Positions 17,814 to 26,260 of a stretch of DNA of 64,000 nt are shown here, in pieces; within the stretch, counting starts at the first letter, position 1; each line of letters starts with the position of its first letter. The stretch is from Prevotella sp. Its GTDB lineage: Bacteria; Bacteroidota; Bacteroidia; Bacteroidales; Bacteroidaceae. A program made the translations under genes and the position numbers. The stretch covers positions 62,001-126,000 of the forward strand of contig JAGAWQ010000005.1 of the NCBI GenBank assembly GCA_017941345.1, in the 5' to 3' direction. The notes under the pieces are model-generated. The model was given only the letters and a program-made list of their open reading frames with translations. It was not told the DNA's origin and searched no databases.

Positions 17814-18790
17814 TCGTCTTCTATCAGATAATCAACCTGTTTCGTCTCAAGTGTTGCCCGACTCACGCCATGAGGTGCAGAGCGCAGATAGATGTGGCAC
17901 TTGTCGGAATGCTCCTGTGATATTTCGTTGTAGTCGGCTACAACGGTAAAATCTTCTGGGCGTAGCGTACGGATGCGGGTGGCTCCGGCAACGAAGTGTA
18001 CCTTGACCTTGGCGGGGAAGGTACGCAGTATTTTGCCTGCCGGCAGATTGACACATTGGATAGGAACGCTCTCCATCGTCTCTTCCGTCAACACGTCAGT
18101 GTAGAAGGCTATATGGACGTGGTCAGGCACTACTTTGACATCGGTCATGTGCGACAGGTTACAGTCAATAATCAGTGAGTCACGGAAGTTGGCGTAGTTC
18201 AGTGGCTCAGTATAGATGACGTTGATGCTGTCGAGCTTCTGGCGTGAGGCATAGACATCGATGCTGTCAGGAGTGTAGTTGACTTGTGAGATGAAGTAGA
18301 GCTGGTCTGGGATGATACGACCTGCCCAACGAACAGGTACCCGCTTGTATTCACCATTGTTATAGGAGAACTCAAACCTCTCAGGCTTTACGGAGATAAT
18401 CTTCGTGGACGTCTCCAGTTTCTGCTCTATCAGTCGCTTAGTATCACTGCTTGATACATGTCCGTGACCGTGCCCCTTGTCATGACTCTTGAAGTTGATT
18501 TGAATCATGCCCTGCTTTTGTCCATAGAGATAAGAAAGGATAACCCATCCTTTATCTCTTACAGTGACACGGATGGTATCAATGGGAGCAGAGATAAGTA
18601 CCGCGTTTTTGGGTATATTGACCACTTGTGTAGGTATCTTGATTTCCTTCTCATAGGTCTCGTTCAGCGTCATGATGAGCCAGAAGATGCCAGAAAGAAA
18701 GAGGAAGAATACGAATATCAGAAACTGCTTATTCAGATTGCTGAACAAGAAGATTCTGATAGTACGGTATATGGCCTTATACCCCGCCAT
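17810..18790 (-). CDS. YbbR/CdaR-like domain protein
   Basis: A 326-residue protein with one N-terminal membrane anchor (residues about 12-40, FLIFVFFLFLSGIFWLIMTL) and YbbR-type beta domains outside the membrane. In Firmicutes such proteins (CdaR) regulate the diadenylate cyclase CdaA; no cyclase gene is present here, so that role is not supported by context. It lies between yajC and coaE, 20 bases after yajC. Confidence 0.8.
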   Translation of the reverse strand: MAGYKAIYRTIRIFLFSNLNKQFLIFVFFLFLSGIFWLIMTLNETYEKEIKIPTQVVNIPKNAVLISAPIDTIRVTVRDKGWVILSYLYGQKQGMIQINFKSHDKGHGHGHVSSSDTKRLIEQKLETSTKIISVKPERFEFSYNNGEYKRVPVRWAGRIIPDQLYFISQVNYTPDSIDVYASRQKLDSINVIYTEPLNYANFRDSLIIDCNLSHMTDVKVVPDHVHIAFYTDVLTEETMESVPIQCVNLPAGKILRTFPAKVKVHFVAGATRIRTLRPEDFTVVADYNEISQEHSDKCHIYLRSAPHGVSRATLETKQVDYLIEDE

Positions 18791-18810
18791 GATGATGTGT
18801 CTCTGTTGGT

Positions 18811-19137
18811 TTACTTCCCTTGCATGGGAGTGCTGGCGGTGTCTTTGAAGACATAGCCCTTATCGACCTTGATGACTACACCGTCGGCAATTTTTACCTC
18901 GATGATGCCATTGGCCAGGTCAATCTTCTTAACGGTGCCATAGATGCCACCGCCGGTAATCACCTGAGTGCCTTCAGCCAGCGTGTTCTGGAAATTCTGA
19001 ATCTCCTTCTGGCGCTTTTGCTGGGGACGAATCATGAAGAAATACATGATGGCGAAGATGGCTACCATCATAATCAGGAAACTGGTCATGCTGCCACCGC
19101 CCTGAGCGGCTTGCGCAGCGAGAAAAATCTGTGTCAT
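18811..19137 (-). CDS. yajC: Preprotein translocase subunit YajC
   Basis: A 108-residue single-pass membrane protein: hydrophobic segment SFLIMMVAIFAIMYFFMIRPQQKRQKE (residues 19-45) followed by the YajC domain ending in VDKGYVF. It is an accessory subunit of the Sec-SecDF complex. It is separated from nusB by a tandem repeat. Confidence 0.93.
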   Translation of the reverse strand: MTQIFLAAQAAQGGGSMTSFLIMMVAIFAIMYFFMIRPQQKRQKEIQNFQNTLAEGTQVITGGGIYGTVKKIDLANGIIEVKIADGVVIKVDKGYVFKDTASTPMQGK

Positions 19138-19138
19138 A

Positions 19139-19192
19139 ACTCTTATCTTTTAACTCTTATCTTTTAACTTTTATCTTTTAACTTTTATCTTC
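19139..19192. repeat. TTATCTTTTAAC tandem repeat between nusB and yajC
   Basis: About four units of TTATCTTTTAAC/T, 12-13 bases each. On the coding strand the array reads GTTAAAAGATAA and provides the nusB stop codon (AAAAGTTAA). Confidence 0.8.
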
Positions 19193-20116
19193 AATATGTT
19201 TCATCAGTCTGCCTCTGTTAATGAGGTGGCGGGCAATGGCATCGAGCATACCATTAATGTAGCCTGCGCTGCGTGGTGTAGAATATAACTTGGCAATCTC
19301 TACATACTCATTAATTGTCACACTGACAGGAATACTGGGGAATGTCATCATCTCGGCAATGGCAATCTGCATGATAACGATGTCCATATAGGCCAGACGC
19401 GAGAAGTCCCAGTTTTGCGAAGCTTCACTCATGTAATGCTGATATTCGTCAGCATTCATGATGGTGGCACGGAACAACTTGCGGGCATAGTCCTTATCTT
19501 CTTCACTGTCGTATTCGGGCAACAGCTCTTGATGCGATTTGTTCTTCTCTTCGAAACGCTTGATGGTTTTCAGCACGAAAGTGTCGACCACCTCCTTGTC
19601 ATCATTCCAATAGAGGCTCTGTTCTTCCAAAAGTGAATCCAGGTTTTCGTTGTTCTGAATCAGCGAGCGATATATTTTGCGCCAAAGCTCTCGGTCAGCG
19701 TCATAGCTGTCTTCCTCAGAGGCCATATAGTCCTTGTATATCTGGCTCTCTGCTATTTGCTGATACTGATTCTTGATATATTCCGGTTCGTCGTTCCATG
19801 TCTTCTTCTGGTTCTCCATGAAGTCTTGCAGCATCTTGTTCTCTTCCAGTTGCATGGCGAAACGATTGTAGGCAAATTTTTGTGATGGCATTGGGGTACC
19901 TTCACGCTTGGCTCGCGACTGAGCGACCTCGAGGAATCGGCGTGACTCATGGGTTATGGCTACAATCAGTGCCAACAGATAATTATAAAGGTCGTATGCT
20001 TTTGACAGGCTGAATAGCAGTTCCTTTTCTGCTGATTCAATATTCTTGCTGCCATTCTGATAGTACGCATAGGTTAACTGCACTATCTTCGTTCTAATGA
20101 GTTCTCTATTAATCAT
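19178..20116 (-). CDS. nusB: Transcription antitermination factor NusB
   Basis: A 312-residue protein; the C-terminal half is the NusB helical fold (ELLFSLSKAYDLYNYLLAL; FSRLAYMDIVIMQIAIAEMMTFPSIPVSVTINEYVEIAKLYS; SAGYINGMLDAIAR). NusB with NusE binds boxA RNA during rRNA transcription. The protein is about twice the length of the E. coli form, as is usual in Bacteroidetes. ATG 20116 is chosen because the longer frame begins upstream of the -7 box. It heads the nusB-yajC-ybbR-coaE-DUF5606 run. Confidence 0.92.
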   Translation of the reverse strand: MINRELIRTKIVQLTYAYYQNGSKNIESAEKELLFSLSKAYDLYNYLLALIVAITHESRRFLEVAQSRAKREGTPMPSQKFAYNRFAMQLEENKMLQDFMENQKKTWNDEPEYIKNQYQQIAESQIYKDYMASEEDSYDADRELWRKIYRSLIQNNENLDSLLEEQSLYWNDDKEVVDTFVLKTIKRFEEKNKSHQELLPEYDSEEDKDYARKLFRATIMNADEYQHYMSEASQNWDFSRLAYMDIVIMQIAIAEMMTFPSIPVSVTINEYVEIAKLYSTPRSAGYINGMLDAIARHLINRGRLMKHIEDKS

Positions 20117-20158
20117 AATTACTTTCTCTAAATAGCTATTTGATACTCTTATCAGCTG

Positions 20159-20189
20159 CAAAAATACGAATAAATCCATTAATACGCAA
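20159..20189 (-). promoter_or_regulatory. Promoter of nusB
   Basis: Minus strand: TTG at 20189-20187, 20-base spacer, TATTTTTG at 20166-20159, 43 bases before the ATG. Confidence 0.6.
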
Positions 20190-20250
20190 GAAAATGGATG
20201 TTTTTTATTAAATTTTCAATGAACATTTATCAATTATCAATTTTTATTTG

Positions 20251-20258
20251 TACCTTTG
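20251..20258 (+). promoter_or_regulatory. -7 box of rplY
   Basis: TACCTTTG, 110 bases before the rplY ATG; no TTTG at the standard distance. It implies a 5' leader of about 105 bases. Confidence 0.6.
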
Positions 20259-20263
20259 CACCC

Positions 20264-20368
20264 GCTTTTGACTTCCCCTCTGTGGGGTTGCCGAGCTAAA
20301 CCTTCGCATCGTGTGATGGTGAATTAAGCAAATTATCTTAATTTTAGAGTAACACATTATTATTAATT
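20264..20368 (+). promoter_or_regulatory. Structured 5' leader of rplY
   Basis: Between the inferred start of transcription and the rplY ATG. It holds a CCCC-TCTGT-GGGG hairpin (20275-20287) and a second hairpin TTC-CATC-GTGT-GATG-GAA (20303-20323), followed by an AT-rich segment up to the start codon. A leader of this length is unusual for the genes here and could be a regulatory RNA for the ribosomal protein; this is inference. Confidence 0.4.
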
Positions 20369-20971
20369 ATGAAAGAGATTAATGTAAGCGGTAAGAAGCG
20401 CACCGACACAGGCAAGAAGGCCTCAAAGTTGCTTCGTAAGGAGGGTATGATTCCCTGCAATCTGTATGGTGAGAAGAAAGGTGAGAATGGTCTGCCCGAG
20501 GCTATGTCGTTCATGGCTCCTATGACCGAGCTCCGTAAGGCAGTGTATACTCCTCACGTATATGTCATCAATCTGAATATCGACGGTACTGAGCATAAGG
20601 CTATCATCAAGGAGCTGCAGTTCCATCCCACAAGCGATGCACTGCTGCATGCTGACTTCTTCGAAATCAGCGAGACCAAGGCTATCACCGTAGGTCTGCC
20701 CGTTAACCTCACCGGTCACGCTCAGGGTGTTCGTGATGGTGGCCGTCTGAGCCTCTCTATCCGTAAAATCAATGTTACCGCTCCTTATAAGAACATTCCT
20801 GAGAAGCTGGACATCGATGTTACCGACCTGCAGCTGGGCAAGGCTATCAAGGTTGGCAGCCTGAGCTTCGAGGGTCTGGAGATTGCTACTCCGAAGGAAG
20901 TTATCGTATGCTCTGTGAAGGCTACACGTGCTTCTCGTTCAGCTGCTGCTGAGGCTGTTGCCGCAGAGTAA
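20369..20971 (+). CDS. rplY: 50S ribosomal protein L25/general stress protein Ctc
   Basis: A 200-residue 5S-rRNA-binding protein. The N-terminal L25 domain (VSGKKRTDTGKKASKLLRKEGMIPCNLYG; ELQFHPTSDALLHADFFEI) is followed by a C-terminal TL5/Ctc beta domain (LPVNLTGHAQGVRDGGRLSL; KLDIDVTDLQLGKAIKVGSL). The tail is rich in Ala. It is preceded by a structured leader and followed, after a repeat-filled gap, by pth. Confidence 0.95.
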   Translation: MKEINVSGKKRTDTGKKASKLLRKEGMIPCNLYGEKKGENGLPEAMSFMAPMTELRKAVYTPHVYVINLNIDGTEHKAIIKELQFHPTSDALLHADFFEISETKAITVGLPVNLTGHAQGVRDGGRLSLSIRKINVTAPYKNIPEKLDIDVTDLQLGKAIKVGSLSFEGLEIATPKEVIVCSVKATRASRSAAAEAVAAE

Positions 20972-21118
20972 ATGAGGAATGTGGAATGAGGAATGAGGAA
21001 TGAGGAATGGTCGCCTGCGGCGATTGCTCAATGAATAATTGAAAATTCTACATTCGACCATCGCAGCGAAGCGAGAATCATTCAACATTCAACACTCAAC
21101 ATTCATAATTCAAATTGA
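20972..21118. repeat. Repeat-filled gap between rplY and pth
   Basis: GAATGAGGAATGAGG units (20975-21006), then TGGTCGCCTGCGGCGATTGC, an AT-rich piece, an inverted CGACCATCGCAGCGAAGCGAG, and CATTCAACATTCAACACTC units. The two halves are partly complementary (TGGTCG/CGACCA and GAATG/CATTC), so the element could form a long imperfect hairpin in RNA. No promoter seen. Confidence 0.65.
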
Positions 21119-21727
21119 ATGGACAAGTATTTAATTGTTGGCTTGGGCAACCCAGGCGATGAATATGCTGAGACCCGCCACAACACTGGATTTATGGTAT
21201 TGGACGCTTTTGCTAAGGCGTCCAATATCGTTTTTGCTGACAAGCGGTATGGTTTCGTGGGTGAGACGAGCCTAAAGGGGCGTAAGGTATTTCTTTTGAA
21301 GCCTACCACCTTCATGAACCTCAGCGGTAATGCCGTGCGCTACTGGCTGAACCAGGAAAATATCGACCAGAGCCGGCTGTTGGTCATCAGCGATGATGTG
21401 GCACTGCCTTTAGGCTCGTTTCGTCTGAAGGGCAACGGGTCGAATGGTGGACATAACGGACTGGGACATATCCAGCAACTGATAGGTCAGAATTATGCTC
21501 GCCTACGCATGGGTATTGGCAACGACTATCCTATCGGAGCCCAGATAGACCACGTGCTCGGTCGTTTCTCTTCAGAAGAACAGGCTCATCTACAGCCCAC
21601 CATCGACGTGGCAGTAGACATCATCAAGAGCTTTGTGCTCTCTGGTGTCGACTTCACGATGAATCAGTATAACAAGTTAGGAAAGACTCCCTTATGGCAG
21701 AAACAACAGAAGCCCGTAACCGACTGA
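21119..21727 (+). CDS. pth: Peptidyl-tRNA hydrolase
   Basis: A 202-residue cytosolic enzyme that releases tRNA from stalled peptidyl-tRNA. Family motifs: LIVGLGNPGDEYAETRHNTGFMVLD with catalytic His21, LLKPTTFMNLSGNAV, ISDDVALPLGSFRLKGNGSNGGHNGLGHI and YARLRMGIG. The C-terminal 34 bases overlap the next gene in another frame, which suggests translational coupling. Confidence 0.96.
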   Translation: MDKYLIVGLGNPGDEYAETRHNTGFMVLDAFAKASNIVFADKRYGFVGETSLKGRKVFLLKPTTFMNLSGNAVRYWLNQENIDQSRLLVISDDVALPLGSFRLKGNGSNGGHNGLGHIQQLIGQNYARLRMGIGNDYPIGAQIDHVLGRFSSEEQAHLQPTIDVAVDIIKSFVLSGVDFTMNQYNKLGKTPLWQKQQKPVTD

Positions 21728-22161
21728 AGTCGCTCGCTGAGGCGAGAATAGATAAATGGCTGTGGGCGGCTCGTATCTTCAAGACGCGTACCATTGCCGC
21801 TGACGCCATCAAGAACGGACGTGTCACCATTCAGGGCATGAATGTGAAGCCTTCGCGTATGGTGAAGGTGGGCGAGGTCATCAGTGTGCGCAAGCCTCCT
21901 GTGACCTATTCGTTCAAAATTCTGAAAACTATCGAACAGCGGGTAGGGGCGAAGCTGCTGCCTGAGATTTATGAGAATGTAACCACTCCTGACCAGTATG
22001 AATTGCTGGAAATGAACCGCATCAGTGGTTTCGTCAATCGCCAGCGTGGTACGGGTCGCCCTACCAAGAAAGACCGCCGTGCGCTGGACGACTTTGTGGG
22101 ACCTGCTATGGGGGGGTATGACTTTGACTTCGATTTTGATAGCGATGACGATGATATTTGA
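21694..22161 (+). CDS. Hsp15/RqcP-like S4 RNA-binding protein
   Basis: A 155-residue protein with an N-terminal S4 domain (ARIDKWLWAARIFKTRTIAADAIKNGRVTIQG) followed by a basic segment and an acidic Asp/Phe tail (DFDFDFDSDDDD). Relatives bind peptidyl-tRNA-bearing 50S subunits in ribosome rescue, which fits the overlap with pth. ATG 21694 lies inside pth. It also overlaps the exchanger gene downstream. Confidence 0.88.
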   Translation: MAETTEARNRLKSLAEARIDKWLWAARIFKTRTIAADAIKNGRVTIQGMNVKPSRMVKVGEVISVRKPPVTYSFKILKTIEQRVGAKLLPEIYENVTTPDQYELLEMNRISGFVNRQRGTGRPTKKDRRALDDFVGPAMGGYDFDFDFDSDDDDI

Positions 22162-23113
22162 TATTCTATTTATAGTAGTTGGGGTGGCACTCGTGTTGTT
22201 TGGTGCCGATAAACTGACAGAGGGTGCCTCGTCATTGGCACGCAGGATGAATGTGCCTGAAATCATCATTGGACTGACCATCGTGGCAGCCGGAACGTCT
22301 GCACCTGAACTGTTTGTCAGTCTGGTGTCTGCCTTGAAGGGAACGCCCGATATGGCTGTGGGCAATGTGGTAGGCTCAAACACGATGAACTGTATGCTCA
22401 TCGTAGGCGTGGCTGCCATGGTGGCTCCGATGGTCATCAGCCGCTCTACGGTGAAGAAGGATATTCCTTTCGCCGTCGGGGCTTCGGTGCTTCTGATGCT
22501 GTTGTCCTTGAACAACTATTTAGGCCGATGGGATGGCATCATCCTGCTCTTGGGCTTTGCCTCTTTTATGGTCTATACGCTCATGCAGGCCAAGAAAGGA
22601 GAGGCTACCCCCGTGACTGATGACAGTCAGCAGGATGCGGACAACACTCCCTCCTCCAAGGGGATGAATCCCTGGCTGAGTGCCTTATGGGTAGTGGCTG
22701 GCTTGGCAATGCTGGTGATAGGCAGTAATCTTTTTGTCGATTCAGCATCGAGCGTAGCCTATTCATTGGGCATCAGCGAGGGTGTGGTTGGCCTGACGGT
22801 AGTTGCTGGCGGTACTTCGCTGCCCGAACTGGCTACGAGTGTGGTAGCAGCCCGTAAGGGCCAGTCGGCCATAGCCATTGGCAATGTGATTGGCTCCAAT
22901 GTGTTTAACATCCTGATGATTCTGGGTTTGACGGCTACTATCAGTCCGTTGGCCATAGAGGGCATCACCACACTGGATATGGCAGTGATGCTGGTGTCGG
23001 TAGCCTTGGTATGGTTCTTCTCTTTTACGCGCTACACGGTAGAGCGGTGGGAAGGCGGCCTGCTTGTTGTCGGCTATCTGGTATATATATGGTGGCTGAT
23101 TAGCAGTCTGTAG
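22145..23113 (+). CDS. Calcium/sodium antiporter (CaCA family)
   Basis: A 322-residue inner-membrane protein with two inverted halves, each with the alpha-repeat: GLTIVAAGTSAPELFVSLVSALKGTPDMAVGNVVGSNTMN and GLTVVAGGTSLPELATSVVAARKGQSAIAIGNVIGSNVFN. This is the YrbG-type Na+/Ca2+ exchanger. ATG 22145 starts 17 bases inside the preceding gene; a longer frame upstream shows no family similarity. The stop lies in a perfect 15-bp tandem duplication. Confidence 0.92.
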   Translation: MTMIFDILFIVVGVALVLFGADKLTEGASSLARRMNVPEIIIGLTIVAAGTSAPELFVSLVSALKGTPDMAVGNVVGSNTMNCMLIVGVAAMVAPMVISRSTVKKDIPFAVGASVLLMLLSLNNYLGRWDGIILLLGFASFMVYTLMQAKKGEATPVTDDSQQDADNTPSSKGMNPWLSALWVVAGLAMLVIGSNLFVDSASSVAYSLGISEGVVGLTVVAGGTSLPELATSVVAARKGQSAIAIGNVIGSNVFNILMILGLTATISPLAIEGITTLDMAVMLVSVALVWFFSFTRYTVERWEGGLLVVGYLVYIWWLISSL

Positions 23114-23128
23114 ATTAGCAGTCTGTAG

Positions 23129-23172
23129 ACTATTCCCTCATCCTTCCCTTTGCAAGTGGGGGTTGGGTGGGG
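23129..23172. terminator. Candidate bidirectional terminator between convergent genes
   Basis: A C-rich arm (TTCCCTCATCCTTCCC) and a G-rich arm (GTGGGGGTTGGGTGGGGGAA) can pair with several G-T wobbles. It lies between the stop codons of the exchanger and AAA-ATPase genes. No long T-run follows, so this is a weak call. Confidence 0.4.
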
Positions 23173-23177
23173 GAACC

Positions 23178-24767
23178 TTATACTGGTCTTGCCACCACCC
23201 ATTCCTGTGGTGTGCGTGTCTCGGCATCGAAGCGGACACCCACCTTCACCACCTTCTTTCCTTCCTGCCGGTAGGGCAGGGCATAGCTCTTCGAGTCTAT
23301 CTGCTCTAAGGCTTCCTGCGCCGTGCCGTTCACCTTCATTTCAAACACATACGTTGTGTCGGGCATCCATACCACCATGTCCGTCCGTCCACCCGTACAC
23401 TTCACCTGCGTCTTGACATAGACATTGAGCATCGAGAATATCAGGTACAGCGTGTATTCATAGAAGCCCTCCTTCGTGGCTGCTTCTTCCAGTTTCTGCT
23501 TGAAGCCCTCCACGTATGGTATGCTCGCCATATAGGTCTGCATCTCCTGCATGGCCAGTTCGATGTCGTCTTTCTTCAGTGTCCGCCAGAATTTTAGGGC
23601 AAAACTTACCTGAACATTTCCGCTGTCCAGACCGACGTAGGTAGGCAGTAGTCCCTTGGTGAAGCCGATGCGCACCTCCTGATTCGGAATCGACAGCGTA
23701 TATGTCAGCGATTCGCGGTCGTAGCCCTTGATAGTCAGATAGCCGCTCTGGTAGAGCAGGGGCAGAGCCGTCGTCATGGCCTCTGTGGGCACGTCAAACG
23801 ATTCCGACGGTGCCTCTATTACGTCCATCGAAGTGATGTCCGTGCGGAAGTGCTGCATCTGGCGGATGAGGAAGGTCGGAGTGCCGGTAGCAAACCAGTA
23901 GTCCTTGAGTTCGCCCTCTGCAAAGGCACTCAGCAGGCTGAAGGGGTTGTAGATGTCGGCTGATACACCGGCGAAATGGTAGCCGTCGTAGCGCAGCTTG
24001 ATTTTCTGAAACATCTCCTCAGGTGTGCATTCATAGTTTTCGGCCATTTGTGCAATGTCGTCTTTGAACGCACTCTTCACCTCTTCTTCCGTGATGCCGC
24101 AGATGGCAGAGAAACGGGGCTGCATCGTCACGTTCATCAAGTTGTTGATAGTAGAGAAGATACTGAGCTGCGAGAACTTGGTGATGCCCGTGATGAAGCA
24201 GAACTTAATCATCCGCTCGTTGGCCTTCAGCGGCTGGTAGAACTCCTGCATCACCTTGCGCTTGGCGGCCAGCGTCTCATTTTCGTGCAGCACTTCCAGC
24301 AGCGGTGCATCGTATTCGTCGACGAGCACCACCACCTGCCGGCCCGTCTGCTCATAGGCCCGCTTGATGATGCCGGTAAGACATTGCCCAGGAGTTTCTT
24401 CCTGTTCGTCCCGGCCATATTCCTGTTGTGCATCTCCTAAAAGAAATAGCAGCGATTGTCTTAGTTCCTCGGCAGTGTCCCGTCCTTTTGCCGTACTCAG
24501 GTCCAGGTGAATCACGGGATATTCCGTCCACTCCTGCTCCAGCGGCATGATCTTCAGTCCCTCGAACAGTTCGCGCTCGCCCTTGAAGTACGACTCCAGA
24601 GTCGAGGTCAGCAGCGACTTGCCGAACCGTCGTGGCCGACTCATAAAGATATACTTAGCTACATGTGCTAATTGCCACACCAAGTCGGTCTTGTCAACAT
24701 ACAAGAAATTTTCACGAACAATGTTCGAGAATGTCTGAATACCTATCGGATACCGCCTTGTCATCAT
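23178..24767 (-). CDS. AAA-ATPase-like/PD-(D/E)XK nuclease-like protein
   Basis: A 529-residue protein of a family common and multi-copy in Bacteroidetes. The N-terminal AAA-ATPase-like domain begins IGIQTFSNIVRENFLYVDKT, with the P-loop SRPRRFGKSLLTSTL (residues about 43-57), a Walker B-like VVVLVDEYDAPLL, and FCFITGITKFSQLSIFS. The C-terminal part (MVVWMPDTTYVFEMKVNGTAQEALEQI) is a PD-(D/E)XK-like fold. Its function is unknown; defence or mobile-element roles have been suggested only by family. It has its own perfect promoter and stands alone. Confidence 0.82.
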   Translation of the reverse strand: MMTRRYPIGIQTFSNIVRENFLYVDKTDLVWQLAHVAKYIFMSRPRRFGKSLLTSTLESYFKGERELFEGLKIMPLEQEWTEYPVIHLDLSTAKGRDTAEELRQSLLFLLGDAQQEYGRDEQEETPGQCLTGIIKRAYEQTGRQVVVLVDEYDAPLLEVLHENETLAAKRKVMQEFYQPLKANERMIKFCFITGITKFSQLSIFSTINNLMNVTMQPRFSAICGITEEEVKSAFKDDIAQMAENYECTPEEMFQKIKLRYDGYHFAGVSADIYNPFSLLSAFAEGELKDYWFATGTPTFLIRQMQHFRTDITSMDVIEAPSESFDVPTEAMTTALPLLYQSGYLTIKGYDRESLTYTLSIPNQEVRIGFTKGLLPTYVGLDSGNVQVSFALKFWRTLKKDDIELAMQEMQTYMASIPYVEGFKQKLEEAATKEGFYEYTLYLIFSMLNVYVKTQVKCTGGRTDMVVWMPDTTYVFEMKVNGTAQEALEQIDSKSYALPYRQEGKKVVKVGVRFDAETRTPQEWVVARPV

Positions 24768-24788
24768 AACGTTATTCTATTTTGTAGG

Positions 24789-24820
24789 CAAAGATACGAA
24801 TAAGCGAGCATAATCCCAAA
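24789..24820 (-). promoter_or_regulatory. Promoter of the AAA-ATPase-like gene
   Basis: Minus strand: TTTG at 24820-24817, 20-base spacer, TATCTTTG at 24796-24789, 21 bases before the ATG. Confidence 0.75.
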
Positions 24821-24877
24821 GGAAAATTCATTTTTCTTTGTATTTGTATCTTTTAAATGCAGTTTGTCTTTATGTTT

Positions 24878-24944
24878 TTGTTATTCTGTTATTCTGTCTT
24901 TCTGTTATTATGTTATTGTGTCTTTTAGTTATTTTGTTACTCTG
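24878..24944. repeat. TTATTCTGT-type tandem repeat
   Basis: Units of 8-10 bases (TTATTCTGT, TTATTATGT, TTATTGTGT, TTATTTTGT) repeated about seven times upstream of the AAA-ATPase-like gene, in a 267-base gap with no other visible feature. Confidence 0.75.
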
Positions 24945-25034
24945 TGGAGCCCTGCTAAGGACGCAGATTTCCCATATTTCTATATGGTTTGTGGTGAACC
25001 GTACGCCGTATTCTCATAGTCCGACAGATTCAGC

Positions 25035-25973
25035 CTATGCTTTATTAAACTTCGCCTTGGGCTGCTTGCACCGGGGGCAACGCCAGTCGTCAGGCAAGTC
25101 TTCGAAGGTCACGCCGTCGTGTTCGGCGGGGTCGTAAACATAGCCACAAATGGAGCAGACATATTTGCCGGAAGCCTCTTGGTTAGAGAAATCGACTTTG
25201 GCCAGAGTGGTTGGCACGGGATTGTCAAGATCCATCACGCGCTTGGCCTCAAGGTTTTCGTAGCCCTGCGGGGTATGGGTTCCGCAATAAACCGTCGGGT
25301 GGTTGCGGATAAAGTCGCGGATGCGGTCCTGCGTCTCGCGGGCGGCAGGCAGGTCGTCAAACACTACCGACAGCTTGTCCTCATACAGGGCTTCGTCGAC
25401 ATAGGTGATGTCACCATGAAGCATATAGAACAGCCCCTCGTTCTCCACGATGATGATGCTGTTTCCCTTGGTGTGTCCCTTGGCCTTAATCAGATAGATG
25501 CCGTCCTGGATCTTCTGTGCCTCTGGGAAGTTGTAATACGGGCCGTCACTGAATGTGACAGGTACAAGATTCGTCAGGCCCTGCAATTCTGCGGCATCCA
25601 TCTCTTCATGGTTCACATAGACCTTCGCGTTTGGGAAGCTTTTCACCTCGCCGCTATGGTCAGCATGGCGATGGGTGAGAAGAATCTTCGTCACCTGGTC
25701 CGGCTTGTAGCCCAAAGCCTCGAAGGCCTCCATATAGGTACAGATGTCCTTGCCGGTGAAGATAGGTGAATCTTCATTGGGCACCTCCTCGGGAAAGCCT
25801 GCAGGCAGGCCGGTGTCTACCAGAATCACCTCGCCCGTGTCAATCAGATAGTTCTGCAGACTGCCTCGATAGCGGATGTTCTGGTCATATTTACTCGTAT
25901 CCTCACCGCCACCCATCACGAATGGCTGGGTATAGAATCCATCTTTACGGAATTTTACTGCCTTGATTTCCAT
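25035..25973 (-). CDS. Metallo-beta-lactamase fold hydrolase fused to rubredoxin
   Basis: A 312-residue protein. Residues about 1-255 are a lactonase-like MBL domain with the metal motif HRHADH (His101, His103, Asp105, His106) and later GHTKGN and CGTHTP. Residues about 270-312 are a complete rubredoxin with C273-x2-C276 and C299-x2-C302 around a mononuclear iron. There is no flavodoxin domain, so it differs from flavodiiron and flavorubredoxin proteins, and the HxHxDH motif is the hydrolase form. The rubredoxin suggests a redox function. It ends a minus-strand run with a ferritin-like gene. Confidence 0.88.
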   Translation of the reverse strand: MEIKAVKFRKDGFYTQPFVMGGGEDTSKYDQNIRYRGSLQNYLIDTGEVILVDTGLPAGFPEEVPNEDSPIFTGKDICTYMEAFEALGYKPDQVTKILLTHRHADHSGEVKSFPNAKVYVNHEEMDAAELQGLTNLVPVTFSDGPYYNFPEAQKIQDGIYLIKAKGHTKGNSIIIVENEGLFYMLHGDITYVDEALYEDKLSVVFDDLPAARETQDRIRDFIRNHPTVYCGTHTPQGYENLEAKRVMDLDNPVPTTLAKVDFSNQEASGKYVCSICGYVYDPAEHDGVTFEDLPDDWRCPRCKQPKAKFNKA

Positions 25974-26044
25974 ACTTGCATGGGCATTTAAACTTTGTCA
26001 TTGTTATCTTTATTTGTTGAAGATCTTCTCTGGCTTTTCTGGTT

Positions 26045-26218
26045 TCACTTGGCTGGTTCCCACTTGCAGCGGACGGGCGACACAATGGCACCCTCCTTCT
26101 TCAATTCGGCGAAAACCTTGTCCACTTCCTTACGGTCGGCACCCAGTGCCTTTGTCACTTCGCCAGCCGAGACTGGCTTGCCAGCCTCACGCATGGCCTG
26201 TAATACTTGCTCTTTCAT
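26045..26218 (-). CDS. 57-residue winged-helix-like small protein
   Basis: Short gene between the MBL-rubredoxin and ferritin-like genes. The ATG at 26218 leads to a 57-residue protein of helix-turn-helix/wing pattern: MKEQVLQAMREAGKP, VSAGEVTKALGADRKEVDKV, FAELKKEGAIVSPVRCKW. The middle segment looks like a recognition helix pair. It could be a small DNA-binding regulator of the operon; a family name is not certain. Spacing of 42 and 71 bases to its neighbours supports cotranscription. Confidence 0.72.
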   Translation of the reverse strand: MKEQVLQAMREAGKPVSAGEVTKALGADRKEVDKVFAELKKEGAIVSPVRCKWEPAK

Positions 26219-26260
26219 AAATTAAAAATTATCAATTATGCAATGTGAATTATGAATTGA

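Noticed and set aside
20283..20325. tRNA-like string GGTTGCCGAGC before rplY
   Set aside because: It resembles the D-arm of class II tRNAs, but no acceptor stem, anticodon arm or T-arm can be formed.
21664..22515. 283-codon open frame on the minus strand over pth, the S4 gene and the exchanger
   Set aside because: It runs across three real genes with known motifs on the plus strand, so it cannot be a real gene.
24838..25137. Hydrophobic 99-codon frame upstream of the AAA-ATPase-like gene
   Set aside because: The hydrophobic part is simply the translated TTATTCTGT repeat and the rest is antisense to the rubredoxin end.
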